A DNA stretch of 64,000 nucleotides from JAIEPX01 sp963725255 (GCA_963725255.1 CAVRXV010000001.1:124001-188000), one strand, 5' to 3'. Shown: positions 39,901-48,738, numbered from the stretch's first letter. Notes: generated by a model not told the origin, from the letters alone. Made by a program: numbers and translations.

Positions 39901-42009
39901 ACTTCCAAAGACAACATAAGCCGTAGTAGATGTGCCTCCGAAGGATTCAACAAGGCCGACAGAACTTAGACCACTTCCATTAACATCTCCGAGTACACCG
40001 CCATTGGTAAATGATTGACTCGATGTGATTGCTTCAGCACCACCCGAACTCACTAAATTGCCTAAATTTGCAGTAGAAGGAAAACCAGTGGGCGTACCAA
40101 AAACGATATACGACGTAAATCCTCCCGATGAGTAAGCGACAAAAAACATATCCGTAGAACCATCACCATTAAAATCACTCGCATTGTAGATTTGCGTTGG
40201 ATAGAGGACTTGACCAAATGGTGGATAAAAGACTGTACCTGTGACACCCGCATCAGAAATATGAAATTCAGTTGGGAAAGTCGCCTGACCGTTCAAATAA
40301 TAAACATCACCAAGACTAGCCCCGCCCAATCTGCCAGTCGTAGATGCATCGACTAATGCGCCATATCCATTACCAGTGGCGTTAGGAATAATAAATGCTG
40401 AGGTTCCTAATGTACCGGGATAAAATGAAAAGAAAATATCACCGTCCAATGTTACGCCATGCACACCATCTAAATAGGATTGTAATGTGATAAAAATAGG
40501 AGGAGGTGGAGGAGGAGGTATGCTTGGAGTAGTTAAAATTGTCAACAATGCGTGATTTGAAGCAGATGAATTAGTTGGTGGTAATATCAACATTTCAGGC
40601 GTCATTTCAGTACCAACTGAATTTGAACTTGATGTGTCTGTTATTGAGGGCGTAGGTTCAGTAGTTGGTTGAGATGAAGTTCCCGGTGTTGTGCCATTTG
40701 TTGGTGTGGTTCCTGTAGGTTCAGCAGTAGTATTAGTACTAGTGGTAGTTGTTGTAGCTTCAGGTGCAATTTGGACTGGAGTCAACCCATGTGCTCCGCT
40801 AGGAACTTCCCCTTCCGGATGAAGACTAATTACAACGTGATTAACCAAATCTTCAGTATGAATTGCTTGATTTGCCGACAGTTTACTTTGATCGCTGAGT
40901 TCTTTTGCAGCTTGAATTTGTTCAGGCGTCGAATAATTACTAAATGTTTGAGCAAATGTCATAGGATTAACTGCTGCTAAACCAGTGATAACAGCAATTT
41001 CTGGCATAGACATATAGGCCATCTGATCTATGGCAATCACACTAGTAACAAAACTATCTGCAGTGACGGTTTCACTTAAACTTCTATATTCTGCGGTTGC
41101 AATATCATCAATCGTTGGACGAGTAACCGTATCATCAACCGATTTTATTTGGAGTTGAAATGATTGTGTTGTATGAAATCCAATTTTATTTTGTATTGAA
41201 TACGCATTAATAACGATTTCAGTACTACCAACAGATCCTGGTGTTGGAACTCCTGCTAAATAATATTTTCCCTCTCCCACATGTGCAAAACTCATCCATG
41301 GGGGCAATTCACCGTCAGCTGATTTTGCAACAAGAACAAATTTATCGGCATCTGCACCTTGCAGATTGAAATAATAACCATACAACGATCCAATGACTGC
41401 TATCGGTAATGGCTCACCTTCCCATTGGAAAATATTCGAGTGTGGATGCACTATCATATCTTGTGTTTCACCTGCAGCAGGATCAGTGATATGCAGTTGC
41501 GGCAATTCGAATCCTGCTTCAGGTTTGCTGAAAAAACCTTTCAGCACTGCAATTGTTTTTGCTGTTTCATCGTGTGATTGAATCATCAGATCTTCACCAT
41601 GACGATGTAAATCTTTTACATCAAATTCTTTAGCATTTAAATAATAATTGTCACCCGGTTGCGCAAGCACTGCACTACCAAGTGAGAGAAAAATTTCGTG
41701 AGATGTTTGATTAGAATCGGTTGATGTTAAATGCACACTCAACATTTTATTCAAAGCATCATTTGTGAATTGTTGATCTGTAAATTGAATAAGAGAATTT
41801 GGTGCGCTGAAAAATTGATTAAATACTATCGGTGGATTATCAGCAACAATGAGTTGTAAATTATTATCAATTCGCGTGATCGAAGAAACCTCTGTGAACG
41901 ATTGATCACAGTGGATTCGGTCACCCGAACTGACAACAACGCTCATACCGGGTTCTACCGCTTCTGATGCTCCAGCTCCCTGAGCACGGCTGATTTCAAA
42001 CATGCTCAT
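36916..42009 (-). CDS. Giant FG-GAP/RTX repeat protein, 5' part
   Basis: 1697 residues from an ATG at 42009 preceded by GAGGTGG. No Sec signal. About 1-190 is a beta-rich N-terminal region. About 190-300 is a putative Ig-like fold (LPPWMSFAHVGEGKYYLAGV). About 410-505 is a Thr/Pro linker ending in seven Pro. Two FG-GAP blocks follow (about 507-990 and 1172-1620; for example YLGDVNGDGLPDFGFIDKSA), each closed by RTX calcium-binding repeats (GTNGNDVIYGGGGNDIINAL). FG-GAP units form integrin-like propellers. The protein is probably a type I secreted surface adhesin; no secretion genes are nearby. The frame ends in TAG right after a G5 tract at 36920-36924. Confidence 0.85.
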   Translation of the reverse strand: MSMFEISRAQGAGASEAVEPGMSVVVSSGDRIHCDQSFTEVSSITRIDNNLQLIVADNPPIVFNQFFSAPNSLIQFTDQQFTNDALNKMLSVHLTSTDSNQTSHEIFLSLGSAVLAQPGDNYYLNAKEFDVKDLHRHGEDLMIQSHDETAKTIAVLKGFFSKPEAGFELPQLHITDPAAGETQDMIVHPHSNIFQWEGEPLPIAVIGSLYGYYFNLQGADADKFVLVAKSADGELPPWMSFAHVGEGKYYLAGVPTPGSVGSTEIVINAYSIQNKIGFHTTQSFQLQIKSVDDTVTRPTIDDIATAEYRSLSETVTADSFVTSVIAIDQMAYMSMPEIAVITGLAAVNPMTFAQTFSNYSTPEQIQAAKELSDQSKLSANQAIHTEDLVNHVVISLHPEGEVPSGAHGLTPVQIAPEATTTTTSTNTTAEPTGTTPTNGTTPGTSSQPTTEPTPSITDTSSSNSVGTEMTPEMLILPPTNSSASNHALLTILTTPSIPPPPPPPIFITLQSYLDGVHGVTLDGDIFFSFYPGTLGTSAFIIPNATGNGYGALVDASTTGRLGGASLGDVYYLNGQATFPTEFHISDAGVTGTVFYPPFGQVLYPTQIYNASDFNGDGSTDMFFVAYSSGGFTSYIVFGTPTGFPSTANLGNLVSSGGAEAITSSQSFTNGGVLGDVNGSGLSSVGLVESFGGTSTTAYVVFGSSTPPSSLDVSALNGVNGFTITAAGRFAIGQSNTIMGIDLNGDGFNDILFKTYHNVTTDTATIVFGNSTGFPSTFDIGNVGQVGQPAGFVIYNSTDSPSSSHHFADPAVNIGNFNGSGIDSLVINELDLFTSNSSTYVVFGSHSFTNNVNFDLSTVNGSNGFELTSSAPQHYVTSIAYLGDVNGDGLPDFGFIDKSAYGGLGAAYIIFGSTNPFPAVIDYSHLTPNEGLVIQFTPGVSATTIGGGGDLNGDGIADIVLSNPTTNVGPAPAYGASGVSYIVFGSNFNGVITLKGTAGSETLTGTNGNDVIYGGGGNDIINALGGNDFIDAPGNSRIYAGQGNDTIVYYRDDAPVSGGAGTDTLWFKYDNTHVTFIGATNYTGIDVINLTSMQSMVGNSVTLDAATVLSMSDANLMTITGNAHDILTLIATNIWTATSPISGYTTYTSMSGSVVNVQNEVHVTFAPSIAPVALNFTLSSLTDGVHGFSLTATSTLYASNSTIIQNGDGFGDLLVATDFSSSRTSPYTHAFLIDGQAAFHTNVPFNDTSVGLTVFNNDTANTPINVFGSQVISTSDFNGDGINDFLISSIYGYPSILVLGQPGGFPANVPLSTIGSAGVTIFTSGGGYTDTAAALGDVNGDGLADFIISNSRGDFSAVIFGTTTPGTSIDYSGLNGTNGFVIDRPNNYLSINVQDVGGGDITGDGLNDIFVSFWDTTAQVGGVGVILGNSPIFSATVDVGLTGITGANGFIITNSSTSSGSNDILVNPTNIGDFTGSGIDSIALSSKDAVFVIFGSPALSSVTTFDLASLNGTNGFTLVGAGGDQIHNIAYLGDVNGDGLPDFGFTDSSAYGGLGAVYVIFGSQTAFPATINFTNLNSSQGFVITDPSINLSYAAVSGGGDLNGDGLGDIVITSQGNEYIVFGNNFNGAITQMGTANQAVIQGVGSNDVIYAGTADHTIIGGVGTTFIDSGTGHDVIIGGPGINTIVYSGLDTQVFGG

Positions 42010-42147
42010 AATACCACCTCATACCAACCCTCTGCAAAGCCCGAACCACGGGCCTTCTAGTCCTTTAATAACATACAGAATCAAATAACCTTTTATCCTT
42101 ATACTCTAAGTATAGCAGCTGGTGGTAGTTTTTGTGGTTGGAGGATT

Positions 42148-42242
42148 AAGGGGTCAAGTCTAAGATTGCTACATTCTTACACTAGAGATATTAGGTTTCT
42201 CTTTCACTCTAAAGAATGTAGCAATCTTAGACTTGACCCCTT
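42148..42242. repeat. GGGGTCA palindrome, 31-bp arms
   Basis: Left arm 42148-42178 starts AAGGGGTCAAGTCTAAG; right arm 42212-42242 is its exact reverse complement; the loop is 33 bases. It lies between the start of the giant gene and the promoter of tRNA-Leu, the one full copy here that is not next to a stop codon. Confidence 0.9.
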
Positions 42243-42251
42243 CTCCCTTGA

Positions 42252-42280
42252 TTGACAACGCTTAATGAGCTCGATAAAGT
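42252..42280 (+). promoter_or_regulatory. Promoter of tRNA-Leu
   Basis: TTGACA (42252-42257), a 17-base spacer, then TAAAGT (42275-42280). Transcription would start a few bases before the tRNA at 42290. The -35 box begins ten bases after the palindrome at 42148-42242. Confidence 0.7.
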
Positions 42281-42289
42281 CAGACGAAT

Positions 42290-42376
42290 GCCGAGGTGGT
42301 GAAATTGGTAGACACGCAAGTTTCAGGTACTTGTGGGGGAAACCCTGTGGAGGTTCGAGTCCTCTCCTCGGCACCA
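42290..42376 (+). tRNA. tRNA-Leu (anticodon CAG)
   Basis: An 87-base class II tRNA. The acceptor stem is GCCGAGG with CCTCGGC, the D-arm has TGGTAGACACGC, and the anticodon loop TTCAGGT sits in a CAAGT/ACTTG stem giving CAG for CUG codons. It has a long variable arm (TGTGGGGGAAACCCTGTG) and GGTTCGAGTCC in the T-arm. The CCA end is encoded. Confidence 0.97.
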
Positions 42377-42390
42377 GACACCCAAGGTGT

Positions 42391-42430
42391 TAGAAGATCA
42401 TCCTTTCGCGATGAGGGGTTTTAGGGGAGA
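42391..42430. repeat. 40-bp dispersed repeat, copy 1
   Basis: Begins TAGAAGATCATCCTTTCGCG and matches 46219-46258 at 36 of 40 positions. Its end merges into the hairpin that follows tRNA-Leu. Confidence 0.6.
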
Positions 42431-42453
42431 GAATCGAGATTCTCTCCCCTAAA
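42420..42453 (+). terminator. Hairpin downstream of tRNA-Leu
   Basis: TTTAGGGGAGAGAATC (42420-42435), a two-base loop, then GATTCTCTCCCCTAAA (42438-42453): a perfect 16-bp stem 44 bases after the tRNA. It has no clear T run after it on the plus strand, so it may end transcription or process the tRNA precursor; the left arm is part of the dispersed repeat. Confidence 0.5.
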
Positions 42454-42534
42454 TATATGAAAGGAAGCATCTCTCGGTTTTAAAATCAACAGCCATGAAC
42501 ACTGGGTACTGAGCAACCAAAACACCCAAAGTCC

Positions 42535-43839
42535 TTAACCGGGAGATGCTGAAAAAGGATGTCGTTTAATAATTGTTTGACTACGATCAGGCCCTGTAGA
42601 AATAATATCAACTGGCGCACCCACTAATTCTTCAATTCGATGAATATAATTAACCGCTTCTGTAGGCAACTCTTCCAATGTTTTCACCGCAAATGTTGGA
42701 TTTTTCCAGCCTGGAAGTTCTTCATAAATAGGCGTGCATTTTTCTAATTCACGAGAATCTTGTGGAGGAACTTCTAATTTTTCTCCATTTAATTGATAGC
42801 CAACACAAATATTAATTTTTTCTAGACCATCGAGAACATCCAACTTTGTGATGCACAATCCGCTGATACTATTAATTTGAATTGAGCGACGAAGTGACAC
42901 TGCATCTAACCAACCACAACGTCGGGGACGACCTGTTACTGAACCAAATTCTTGCCCTTTCTCGCCCATGTAGCGTCCAATCTCATTTTGTAATTCTGTA
43001 GGGAATGGGCCCGCACCCACACGGGTTGTATACGCTTTAGAAACACCTAAAACATAATCAAGCGCTAATGGCCCAATGCCTGAGCCCGTTGCTGCAGCAC
43101 CCGCTGTCGTATTTGAAGACGTTACAAATGGGTATGTCCCCATATCGACATCTAGACAGGTTCCTTGGGCACCTTCAAATAAAATTGGATTCCCAGATTG
43201 AGAATGAAGCGAAAGTTCATACGCAACATCAGCAACCATCGAATTCATTTTTAGACTTGCTTCGAGTAAATCTTCAAGCACGGATTCGTAAGAAATGCTA
43301 TCAGTATGATAATAATTTTTTAACATGAAATTATGATAATCAGCTAACTCCATTAATCGTTGGCTCAAACCCGTTGGATCCATTAAATCCATCAGTCGTA
43401 ATCCTCGACGAGCAACTTTATCTTCATAAGCAGGTCCAATACCTCGCCCCGTTGTTCCTATCGCTGATTTTCCTCGCGCTAATTCACGCGCTTTATCTAA
43501 CGCTTCGTGATAAGGCAACAATATATGACAAGCGCTACTGATTCGTAAACGTTCTACGACAGGAACATTGTTATTTTCCAGCTCTGAAATTTCTTGCAAT
43601 AAAGCTTTAGGTGAAATTACCACACCATGTCCGATGTAACATTTAACATCAGAACGCAATATTCCGGATGGAATTAAACGTAGAACAGTTTTTTTTCCGT
43701 CAATGACGAGCGTGTGCCCTGCATTATGTCCGCCTTGAAAACGCACAACCACTTTGGCTTGATCTGTGAGCAAATCAACAATTTTACCCTTGCCTTCATC
43801 ACCCCATTGGGTGCCTAATATTACAACTTTTTTACTCAT
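42535..43839 (-). CDS. purA: Adenylosuccinate synthetase
   Basis: First committed step from IMP to AMP: IMP + aspartate + GTP. 434 residues. The GTP-binding N-terminus GTQWGDEGKGKIVD, the catalytic GHNAGHT and the family stretch GVVISPKALLQEI are present, and near the C-terminus STGPDRSQTI. The usual end is HPF; here five more residues, SASPG, and the stop come from a sequence shared with nadD. Typical order after hflK-hflC, here separated from hflC by a 36-bp palindrome. Confidence 0.97.
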   Translation of the reverse strand: MSKKVVILGTQWGDEGKGKIVDLLTDQAKVVVRFQGGHNAGHTLVIDGKKTVLRLIPSGILRSDVKCYIGHGVVISPKALLQEISELENNNVPVVERLRISSACHILLPYHEALDKARELARGKSAIGTTGRGIGPAYEDKVARRGLRLMDLMDPTGLSQRLMELADYHNFMLKNYYHTDSISYESVLEDLLEASLKMNSMVADVAYELSLHSQSGNPILFEGAQGTCLDVDMGTYPFVTSSNTTAGAAATGSGIGPLALDYVLGVSKAYTTRVGAGPFPTELQNEIGRYMGEKGQEFGSVTGRPRRCGWLDAVSLRRSIQINSISGLCITKLDVLDGLEKINICVGYQLNGEKLEVPPQDSRELEKCTPIYEELPGWKNPTFAVKTLEELPTEAVNYIHRIEELVGAPVDIISTGPDRSQTIIKRHPFSASPG

Positions 43840-43875
43840 TCTATTGTCTACTCATATAAAAAATTAAAACCAGAG

Positions 43876-43960
43876 GATCTCAAGGGGTCAAATCTTGACA
43901 AATAGACAAATTGTTATCTTAGTTATTTGTCTATTTGTCAAGATTTGACCCCTTGAGATC
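43876..43960. repeat. GGGGTCA palindrome, 36-bp arms
   Basis: Left arm 43876-43911 (GATCTCAAGGGGTCAAATCT...), 13-base loop, right arm 43925-43960, perfectly complementary over 36 bp. It begins seven bases after the hflC stop and ends 36 bases before the purA start, so purA translation would follow a large hairpin in a shared transcript. Confidence 0.92.
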
Positions 43961-43967
43961 TTCACTT

Positions 43968-44846
43968 CTATACACCTTTAAAAAATTTAAAAAACTGTGA
44001 GTCTGGCTCAAGTATTAAAAAATCATTCTTACTTTTAAAGGTATTTTTATAGGCTTCTAAGCTTCTTAATAATGCGTAAAATTCTTTATCGAGCGCGAAG
44101 GTTTCATTATAAATTTTTGCTGCTTCTGATTGACCTTGCGCGCGAATTTCAGCGGCACTCCGACGAGCTTGCGCTAACTTGACTACCACATTTTTATCTG
44201 TTTGAGCCCGTATTGCATTCGCTTTTGAAATACCTTCTGAACGATGTTTTGTCGCATCTTGTTTACGTTTTGTACGCATTTCAGTATAAACAGTTTCGGT
44301 CACTTCTTTTGGAAAATCTATACGTTTAATTCGAACATCAAAGACCGTAATTCCCAATTCTTTCGCTTTTTGATTGGCCTCTTCTTTCAAAACCGCCATC
44401 ACATTGCCCCGTTTACCTGCAATAACTTCTTGCGTAGTAATTTGACCAAATGCAGCACGCAAAGCATTATTTATTTTTTGTTCCAGTAATTTTTCTGCGC
44501 GGTCAGAATATCCACTCGTACGTTGATAGTAAAGCGCAATATTTTCAATACGCCATTTTACATAATAATCCACTAACACATATTCTTGTTCAGAAGTAAA
44601 AATACGTGATGATTTCACATCATTTGTATTTAAACGCATATCAAAATACTGTACTCGATTAACAAAAGGTATTGTAAAATGCAAACCTGGAGCGACCACA
44701 CGAGGTTTTTTATCTGCTCCCAAAGAAATTTCACCTAAATGCAAAACTAAAGCTCGTTGACCTTCTTCAACTGTATATAAACAGCCAAACAAAATAAAGA
44801 GTACAAATAATACTGCAAAAACAGTGATTGATTTTACTGTTGCCAT
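43968..44846 (-). CDS. hflC: HflC, FtsH protease modulator
   Basis: An SPFH/band-7 membrane protein that with HflK surrounds the FtsH protease. 292 residues. One N-terminal helix (VFAVLFVLFILFGCLYTV), then the SPFH domain (GLHFTIPFVNRVQYFDMRL) and a coiled-coil region (RRSAAEIRAQGQSEAAKIY). ATG has GGAGGAT upstream, and the start overlaps hflK by 13 bases. Confidence 0.95.
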   Translation of the reverse strand: MATVKSITVFAVLFVLFILFGCLYTVEEGQRALVLHLGEISLGADKKPRVVAPGLHFTIPFVNRVQYFDMRLNTNDVKSSRIFTSEQEYVLVDYYVKWRIENIALYYQRTSGYSDRAEKLLEQKINNALRAAFGQITTQEVIAGKRGNVMAVLKEEANQKAKELGITVFDVRIKRIDFPKEVTETVYTEMRTKRKQDATKHRSEGISKANAIRAQTDKNVVVKLAQARRSAAEIRAQGQSEAAKIYNETFALDKEFYALLRSLEAYKNTFKSKNDFLILEPDSQFFKFFKGV

Positions 44847-46069
44847 TGATATCCTCCACGTGTCAAATCAGTGGAACGACGATCATTATTCGCTTCCGTT
44901 AGTTGTGAAGCCGCTGTATCAACGGGCAAATCAGGGTAGGAATCATTCGCTGCACTCACACCTTCCACTTGAGTACTTTCATCTCTATTATTTTGGCGTT
45001 GAGAATCTATAATTTTATCTAAAGGTAAATACAAAATATTTTGTCCACTTTTAGTTGCTACTAATACTTTACTACTTTTAGAGAGTATGGATTCTATTGC
45101 GTCCATATAAAGTCTCATTTTCATAACTGCTGGCTGAGCACGATACAACAGACGCAACGCTTTAAATTGAGCAACATCAGCTTGCGCATCTGAAACTAAT
45201 CGTTCTTTTTCGCCTTCTGCTTCTCGCATAATTCGTTCAACTTCGCCCACCACAGTCGCATTGTATTGACTAGCATACGCTTCTGCTTCATTAATAATAC
45301 GTTTTTCATCTTTACGCGCTTTAATCACATCATCAAATGCTTCAGTAACTGCTTCTGGTGGTTTAACAGGTTGCAAGTTCACATCAATAATTTCAATTCC
45401 CGTTTTATAAGGTGTTAAAATCAACACTAATTGCTGCAAAACTTCATCACGAATTTTTTGCCGTCCTGTCGTCAATATTTCATCCAAATCAGAATCACCG
45501 ACTACTTGTCTTAAGGCACTTGCAGTGGCTTGTTTAATGCTATCTTGAGGATCTTTCACATTGAATAAAAAATCACGCACATTATCACGACGATAGATAA
45601 CAGAAAGTTCAACGGAAACAATATTACCGTCGCGCGTTAGCATTTCATCCGTATAAGTGAATGATGTTGCTTCTTGAACATTGACGGTCTTATAAGAATC
45701 GACAAATCGCGGTAACCAATGCGGTCCTGGCTGAACAGTTTTATAATATTGTCCAAAACGCAACACAACCCCTCGTTTCATCGGTGAAATAATGTAGATT
45801 CCAGAAAGAAGCCAAATACCCATCAATGCTGCTAATAATAATCCAATATGATACGGTGTTATTTTTTTAAGATTGAATATTCCCGCATTATTATTACCAT
45901 CGCTATTGCTATTCATCTGACGAGAGCCTGGCTTTTTACTCCCCATCAGTTTGAGAAATTTATCTCGAATTTTACGTACAAGCTCATCGAGGTCCGGAGG
46001 ACCCTGATTTTTATTTCCTCGATTCCACGGATTTTTAGGATCCCTGTTTCCCGGTTCATTCCACGCCAT
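44834..46069 (-). CDS. hflK: HflK, FtsH protease modulator
   Basis: Partner of HflC. 411 residues. A cytoplasmic Gly/Asn/Pro-rich N-terminus starts MAWNEPGNRDPKNPWNRG, typical of HflK. A membrane helix follows (about 75-95, IGLLLAALMGIWLLSGIYII), then the SPFH domain (PGPHWLPRFVDSYKTVNVQE) and a coiled coil (REAEGEKERLVSDAQADVAQ). In order between hflX and hflC. Confidence 0.95.
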   Translation of the reverse strand: MAWNEPGNRDPKNPWNRGNKNQGPPDLDELVRKIRDKFLKLMGSKKPGSRQMNSNSDGNNNAGIFNLKKITPYHIGLLLAALMGIWLLSGIYIISPMKRGVVLRFGQYYKTVQPGPHWLPRFVDSYKTVNVQEATSFTYTDEMLTRDGNIVSVELSVIYRRDNVRDFLFNVKDPQDSIKQATASALRQVVGDSDLDEILTTGRQKIRDEVLQQLVLILTPYKTGIEIIDVNLQPVKPPEAVTEAFDDVIKARKDEKRIINEAEAYASQYNATVVGEVERIMREAEGEKERLVSDAQADVAQFKALRLLYRAQPAVMKMRLYMDAIESILSKSSKVLVATKSGQNILYLPLDKIIDSQRQNNRDESTQVEGVSAANDSYPDLPVDTAASQLTEANNDRRSTDLTRGGYQWQQ

Positions 46070-46218
46070 TGAAGCACATCCTAACTAGCCAAAAAGTACA
46101 ACACGCATTCTATTCTTCTAAGCTACAGACTTCAAGTGTTGATGATGCCAATATCCTGAACTAAAAACACACAACTCATTGATTACAAAGAATATTCAAG
46201 AATTTCCAATCAAAGTGA

Positions 46219-46258
46219 TAGAAGATTTTCCTTTCACGATGAGTGGTTTTAGGGGAGA
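46219..46258. repeat. 40-bp dispersed repeat, copy 2
   Basis: Begins TAGAAGATTTTCCTTTCACG and matches 42391-42430 at 36 of 40 positions. It runs into GGGGAGATGCTGG just downstream of the hflX stop (46276). Confidence 0.6.
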
Positions 46259-46275
46259 TGCTGGAGAATGCCCGC

Positions 46276-47568
46276 TTAACTTTTCATTATTCGGTGATAA
46301 TCTTCAGCTCGCATCCTAACGCTGATTCGCCAACCACCGTCCTCAAGACTCAGTTCTTGAGTTACTGCACCTAACTCATACAATGCAGCGCGTATCGCGC
46401 CTTCATCAGCATGTAAGATAATATCACAAACGAGTATATCCTTGGCAATTCGCGTAGAAATGGCCTGTTTTAGAAGATCAAGTCCTTCACCCGTCAATGC
46501 TGAAACATTCACTCTAATCGGCATATTTTGATCATCGTTATCAATTCTAGGTACTATCGCTGGAGCCAAATCAATTTTATTATTCACCATCAATTGCGGA
46601 ACTTTGTCAGCGCCAATTTCTTTGAGGACTGCCTGCACGTCGCGAATTAAATTCTGACGATAAGGATTATGAGCATCTACCACATGTAACAATAAATCAG
46701 CATTGATAGTCTCTTCTAAGGTCGCACTAAACGCGTCAACTAATTGATGAGGTAGATCTCGAATAAAACCGACAGTATCCGCTAAAATGACTTGACCGAC
46801 TTCGGGAATTTTAATTTGTCTTAACGTTGGATCTAGCGTCGCAAACAATTGTTTTGCTGCGTAAACATCCGCAGAGGTTAATTTATTGAAGAGTGTCGAC
46901 TTCCCCGCATTGGTATACCCTACTAACACGATGGTGGGCACTGCATGTTTCTGGCGATTATGGCGTCCTTGCTCGCGTTGTGATCGCACTTTTTTGAGTC
47001 TTTCCTTTAGTAACCTGACACGATTCTTTAATAAGCGTCTATCCGTTTCCAACTGGGTTTCACCAGGACCGCGCAAACCGATACCCCCTTTTTGACGCTC
47101 CAAGTGGGTCCAACCTCGCACTAATCGTGTTGCTAAATGTTCTAGTTGAGCTAATTCGACCTGTAATTTACCTTCAAACGTACGCGCACGTTGAGCAAAA
47201 ATATCTAAAATTAAACCGGTACGATCAAGGACACGACATTCAAATAATGCTTCGAGATTTCTTTCTTGAGATGGCGTTAGTGTGTGATTAAGTAATACGA
47301 CTTCGGCTTGAGAACTAGCAACAATATCGCGTATTTCTTCTGCTTTTCCACTACCAACAAAATATTTAATATCCGGAACATGACGTGAGCCTGTTACCCA
47401 AGCAACAGGCTCAACACCAGCGGATTTTGCAAGTTCGCGAAACTCATCACTATCTTCCCTAAGGATTGATTTCGCGAAATTGAGGTGAACTAAAACAGCA
47501 CGTTCGCCGCCCTGTGGACGATCGAAAAAACTATTCTTCGATGAATTCTTCGGAGATTTTTTCCTCAC
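46276..47568 (-). CDS. hflX: GTPase HflX
   Basis: A ribosome-associated GTPase that splits stalled or heat-damaged ribosomes. The N-terminal HflX domain (VLLNHTLTPSQERNLEALF; WTHLERQKGGIGLRGPGETQ) precedes the G domain with G1 GYTNAGKSTLF, G3 DTVGFIRDLP and G4 NNKIDLA. The start is unclear: the frame opens with TTG 47574 and GTG 47568, both inside hfq. GTG 47568 is preferred for its spacing from an AAGG. The overlap with hfq is about 38 bases, which makes an N-terminal extension of about 17 residues relative to E. coli HflX. Confidence 0.93.
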   Translation of the reverse strand: MRKKSPKNSSKNSFFDRPQGGERAVLVHLNFAKSILREDSDEFRELAKSAGVEPVAWVTGSRHVPDIKYFVGSGKAEEIRDIVASSQAEVVLLNHTLTPSQERNLEALFECRVLDRTGLILDIFAQRARTFEGKLQVELAQLEHLATRLVRGWTHLERQKGGIGLRGPGETQLETDRRLLKNRVRLLKERLKKVRSQREQGRHNRQKHAVPTIVLVGYTNAGKSTLFNKLTSADVYAAKQLFATLDPTLRQIKIPEVGQVILADTVGFIRDLPHQLVDAFSATLEETINADLLLHVVDAHNPYRQNLIRDVQAVLKEIGADKVPQLMVNNKIDLAPAIVPRIDNDDQNMPIRVNVSALTGEGLDLLKQAISTRIAKDILVCDIILHADEGAIRAALYELGAVTQELSLEDGGWRISVRMRAEDYHRIMKS

Positions 47569-47794
47569 CCTCAAAACCTTCCAATACTATCTTTCTCATC
47601 GGAACGATGGTTGAAATAGCATGTTTATACACGATTTGACTGAAACTGTTTTTCAGATACACGACAAACGCATCATAAGCTTCAATTTTACCCTGCAGCT
47701 TTATCCCATTTACGAGGTATACTGACACAGGGACCTGCTCTTTACGTAAAGCCTCTAAAAATGGCTCTTGTAATGATTGCCCTTTTGTTGTCAT
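47531..47794 (-). CDS. hfq: RNA chaperone Hfq
   Basis: A hexameric Sm-like chaperone for small RNA pairing. 87 residues. Sm1 is VPVSVYLVNGIKLQGKIEAY and Sm2 is VYKHAISTIVP with the KH signature. Gln 8 and other proximal-face residues are kept (KGQSLQEPFLEALRKEQ). The tail is short and acidic. ATG has AAGGAGAG upstream. Confidence 0.98.
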   Translation of the reverse strand: MTTKGQSLQEPFLEALRKEQVPVSVYLVNGIKLQGKIEAYDAFVVYLKNSFSQIVYKHAISTIVPMRKIVLEGFEGEEKISEEFIEE

Positions 47795-47817
47795 AGGACT
47801 CTCCTTGTTGATTAGAT

Positions 47818-48738
47818 TTATAACATTTTTAAAATACGCTGAACAAGTTGAGTATCATCACTATCGTAACGATGCAAATCTTGCCAACTCCTAAGCCAGG
47901 TTATCTGGCGCTTCGCTAATTGCCGAGTCGCAATTATACAGTGCTCCTGCATTATCGCGAAACTCGTATTACCGCTTAAATATTCCAATACTTGCCGGTA
48001 ACCCACTGATCGTAATGCAGGAAGACCCGCATTCAAATCAGCGCGGAAGTATAACCTTTCTACTTCTTCAATGAAACCCTTTTTCAGCATTTTAGTAAAA
48101 CGTAGTACAATGCGATGGTGCAATGTCTCACGATCAGGAGGGATAATTGCGATATTTAAGGGCAAAAAAGTTAAATTTTGAGATTCTTGCTTCTCTAACC
48201 ACGCTGATAAACTTTTCCCACTGAGTCGATAAACTTCTAAAGCGCGTTGAATTCGTTGTGGATCTGTAGGTTTAATTCGGCTCGCTGCAACGGGGTCTAC
48301 TTGCTCTAATTCTAAATAAAGCTCATTTAAACCTTTTGAGGATAGCTCCTCTTCTAATTCAGCTCTGATCGACGGATCTGATGATGGCAAAGGCGCTAAA
48401 CCGTGTTGAAGAGCGTGGAAATACAGCATCGTACCACCAACTAATAAAGGTATTTTTCCCCTTAGATGAATGTCGTTAATACAACGCAAGGCATCTTGGC
48501 AGAACTGCGCTACTGAATACGATTCGGAAGGATCCAAAATATCAATCAAATGATGAGGAACTTGCGCCTGTTCTTCGAGCGTAGGCTTTGCAGTTCCAAT
48601 ATCCATTCCACGATAAACTTGTGTCGAATCTACATTAATGATTTCAACAGGCAAGTGTTCAGCAATAGCAAACGCTAAATCCGTTTTTCCCGATGCGGTC
48701 GGACCCATTAAACAAATGACTTTAGGAAGTTTAGACAC
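47818..48738 (-). CDS. miaA: tRNA dimethylallyltransferase
   Basis: Makes i6A37 in tRNAs that read UNN codons, the substrate for MiaB. 306 residues. P-loop GPTASGKTDLA, then the family motifs EIINVDSTQVYRGMDIGTAKP and LVGGTMLYFHAL. The start is GTG 48738 with GGAG seven bases upstream; this ribosome site abuts the palindrome at 48750-48810. miaB in this window is broken, so modification may stop at i6A. Confidence 0.96.
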   Translation of the reverse strand: MSKLPKVICLMGPTASGKTDLAFAIAEHLPVEIINVDSTQVYRGMDIGTAKPTLEEQAQVPHHLIDILDPSESYSVAQFCQDALRCINDIHLRGKIPLLVGGTMLYFHALQHGLAPLPSSDPSIRAELEEELSSKGLNELYLELEQVDPVAASRIKPTDPQRIQRALEVYRLSGKSLSAWLEKQESQNLTFLPLNIAIIPPDRETLHHRIVLRFTKMLKKGFIEEVERLYFRADLNAGLPALRSVGYRQVLEYLSGNTSFAIMQEHCIIATRQLAKRQITWLRSWQDLHRYDSDDTQLVQRILKML

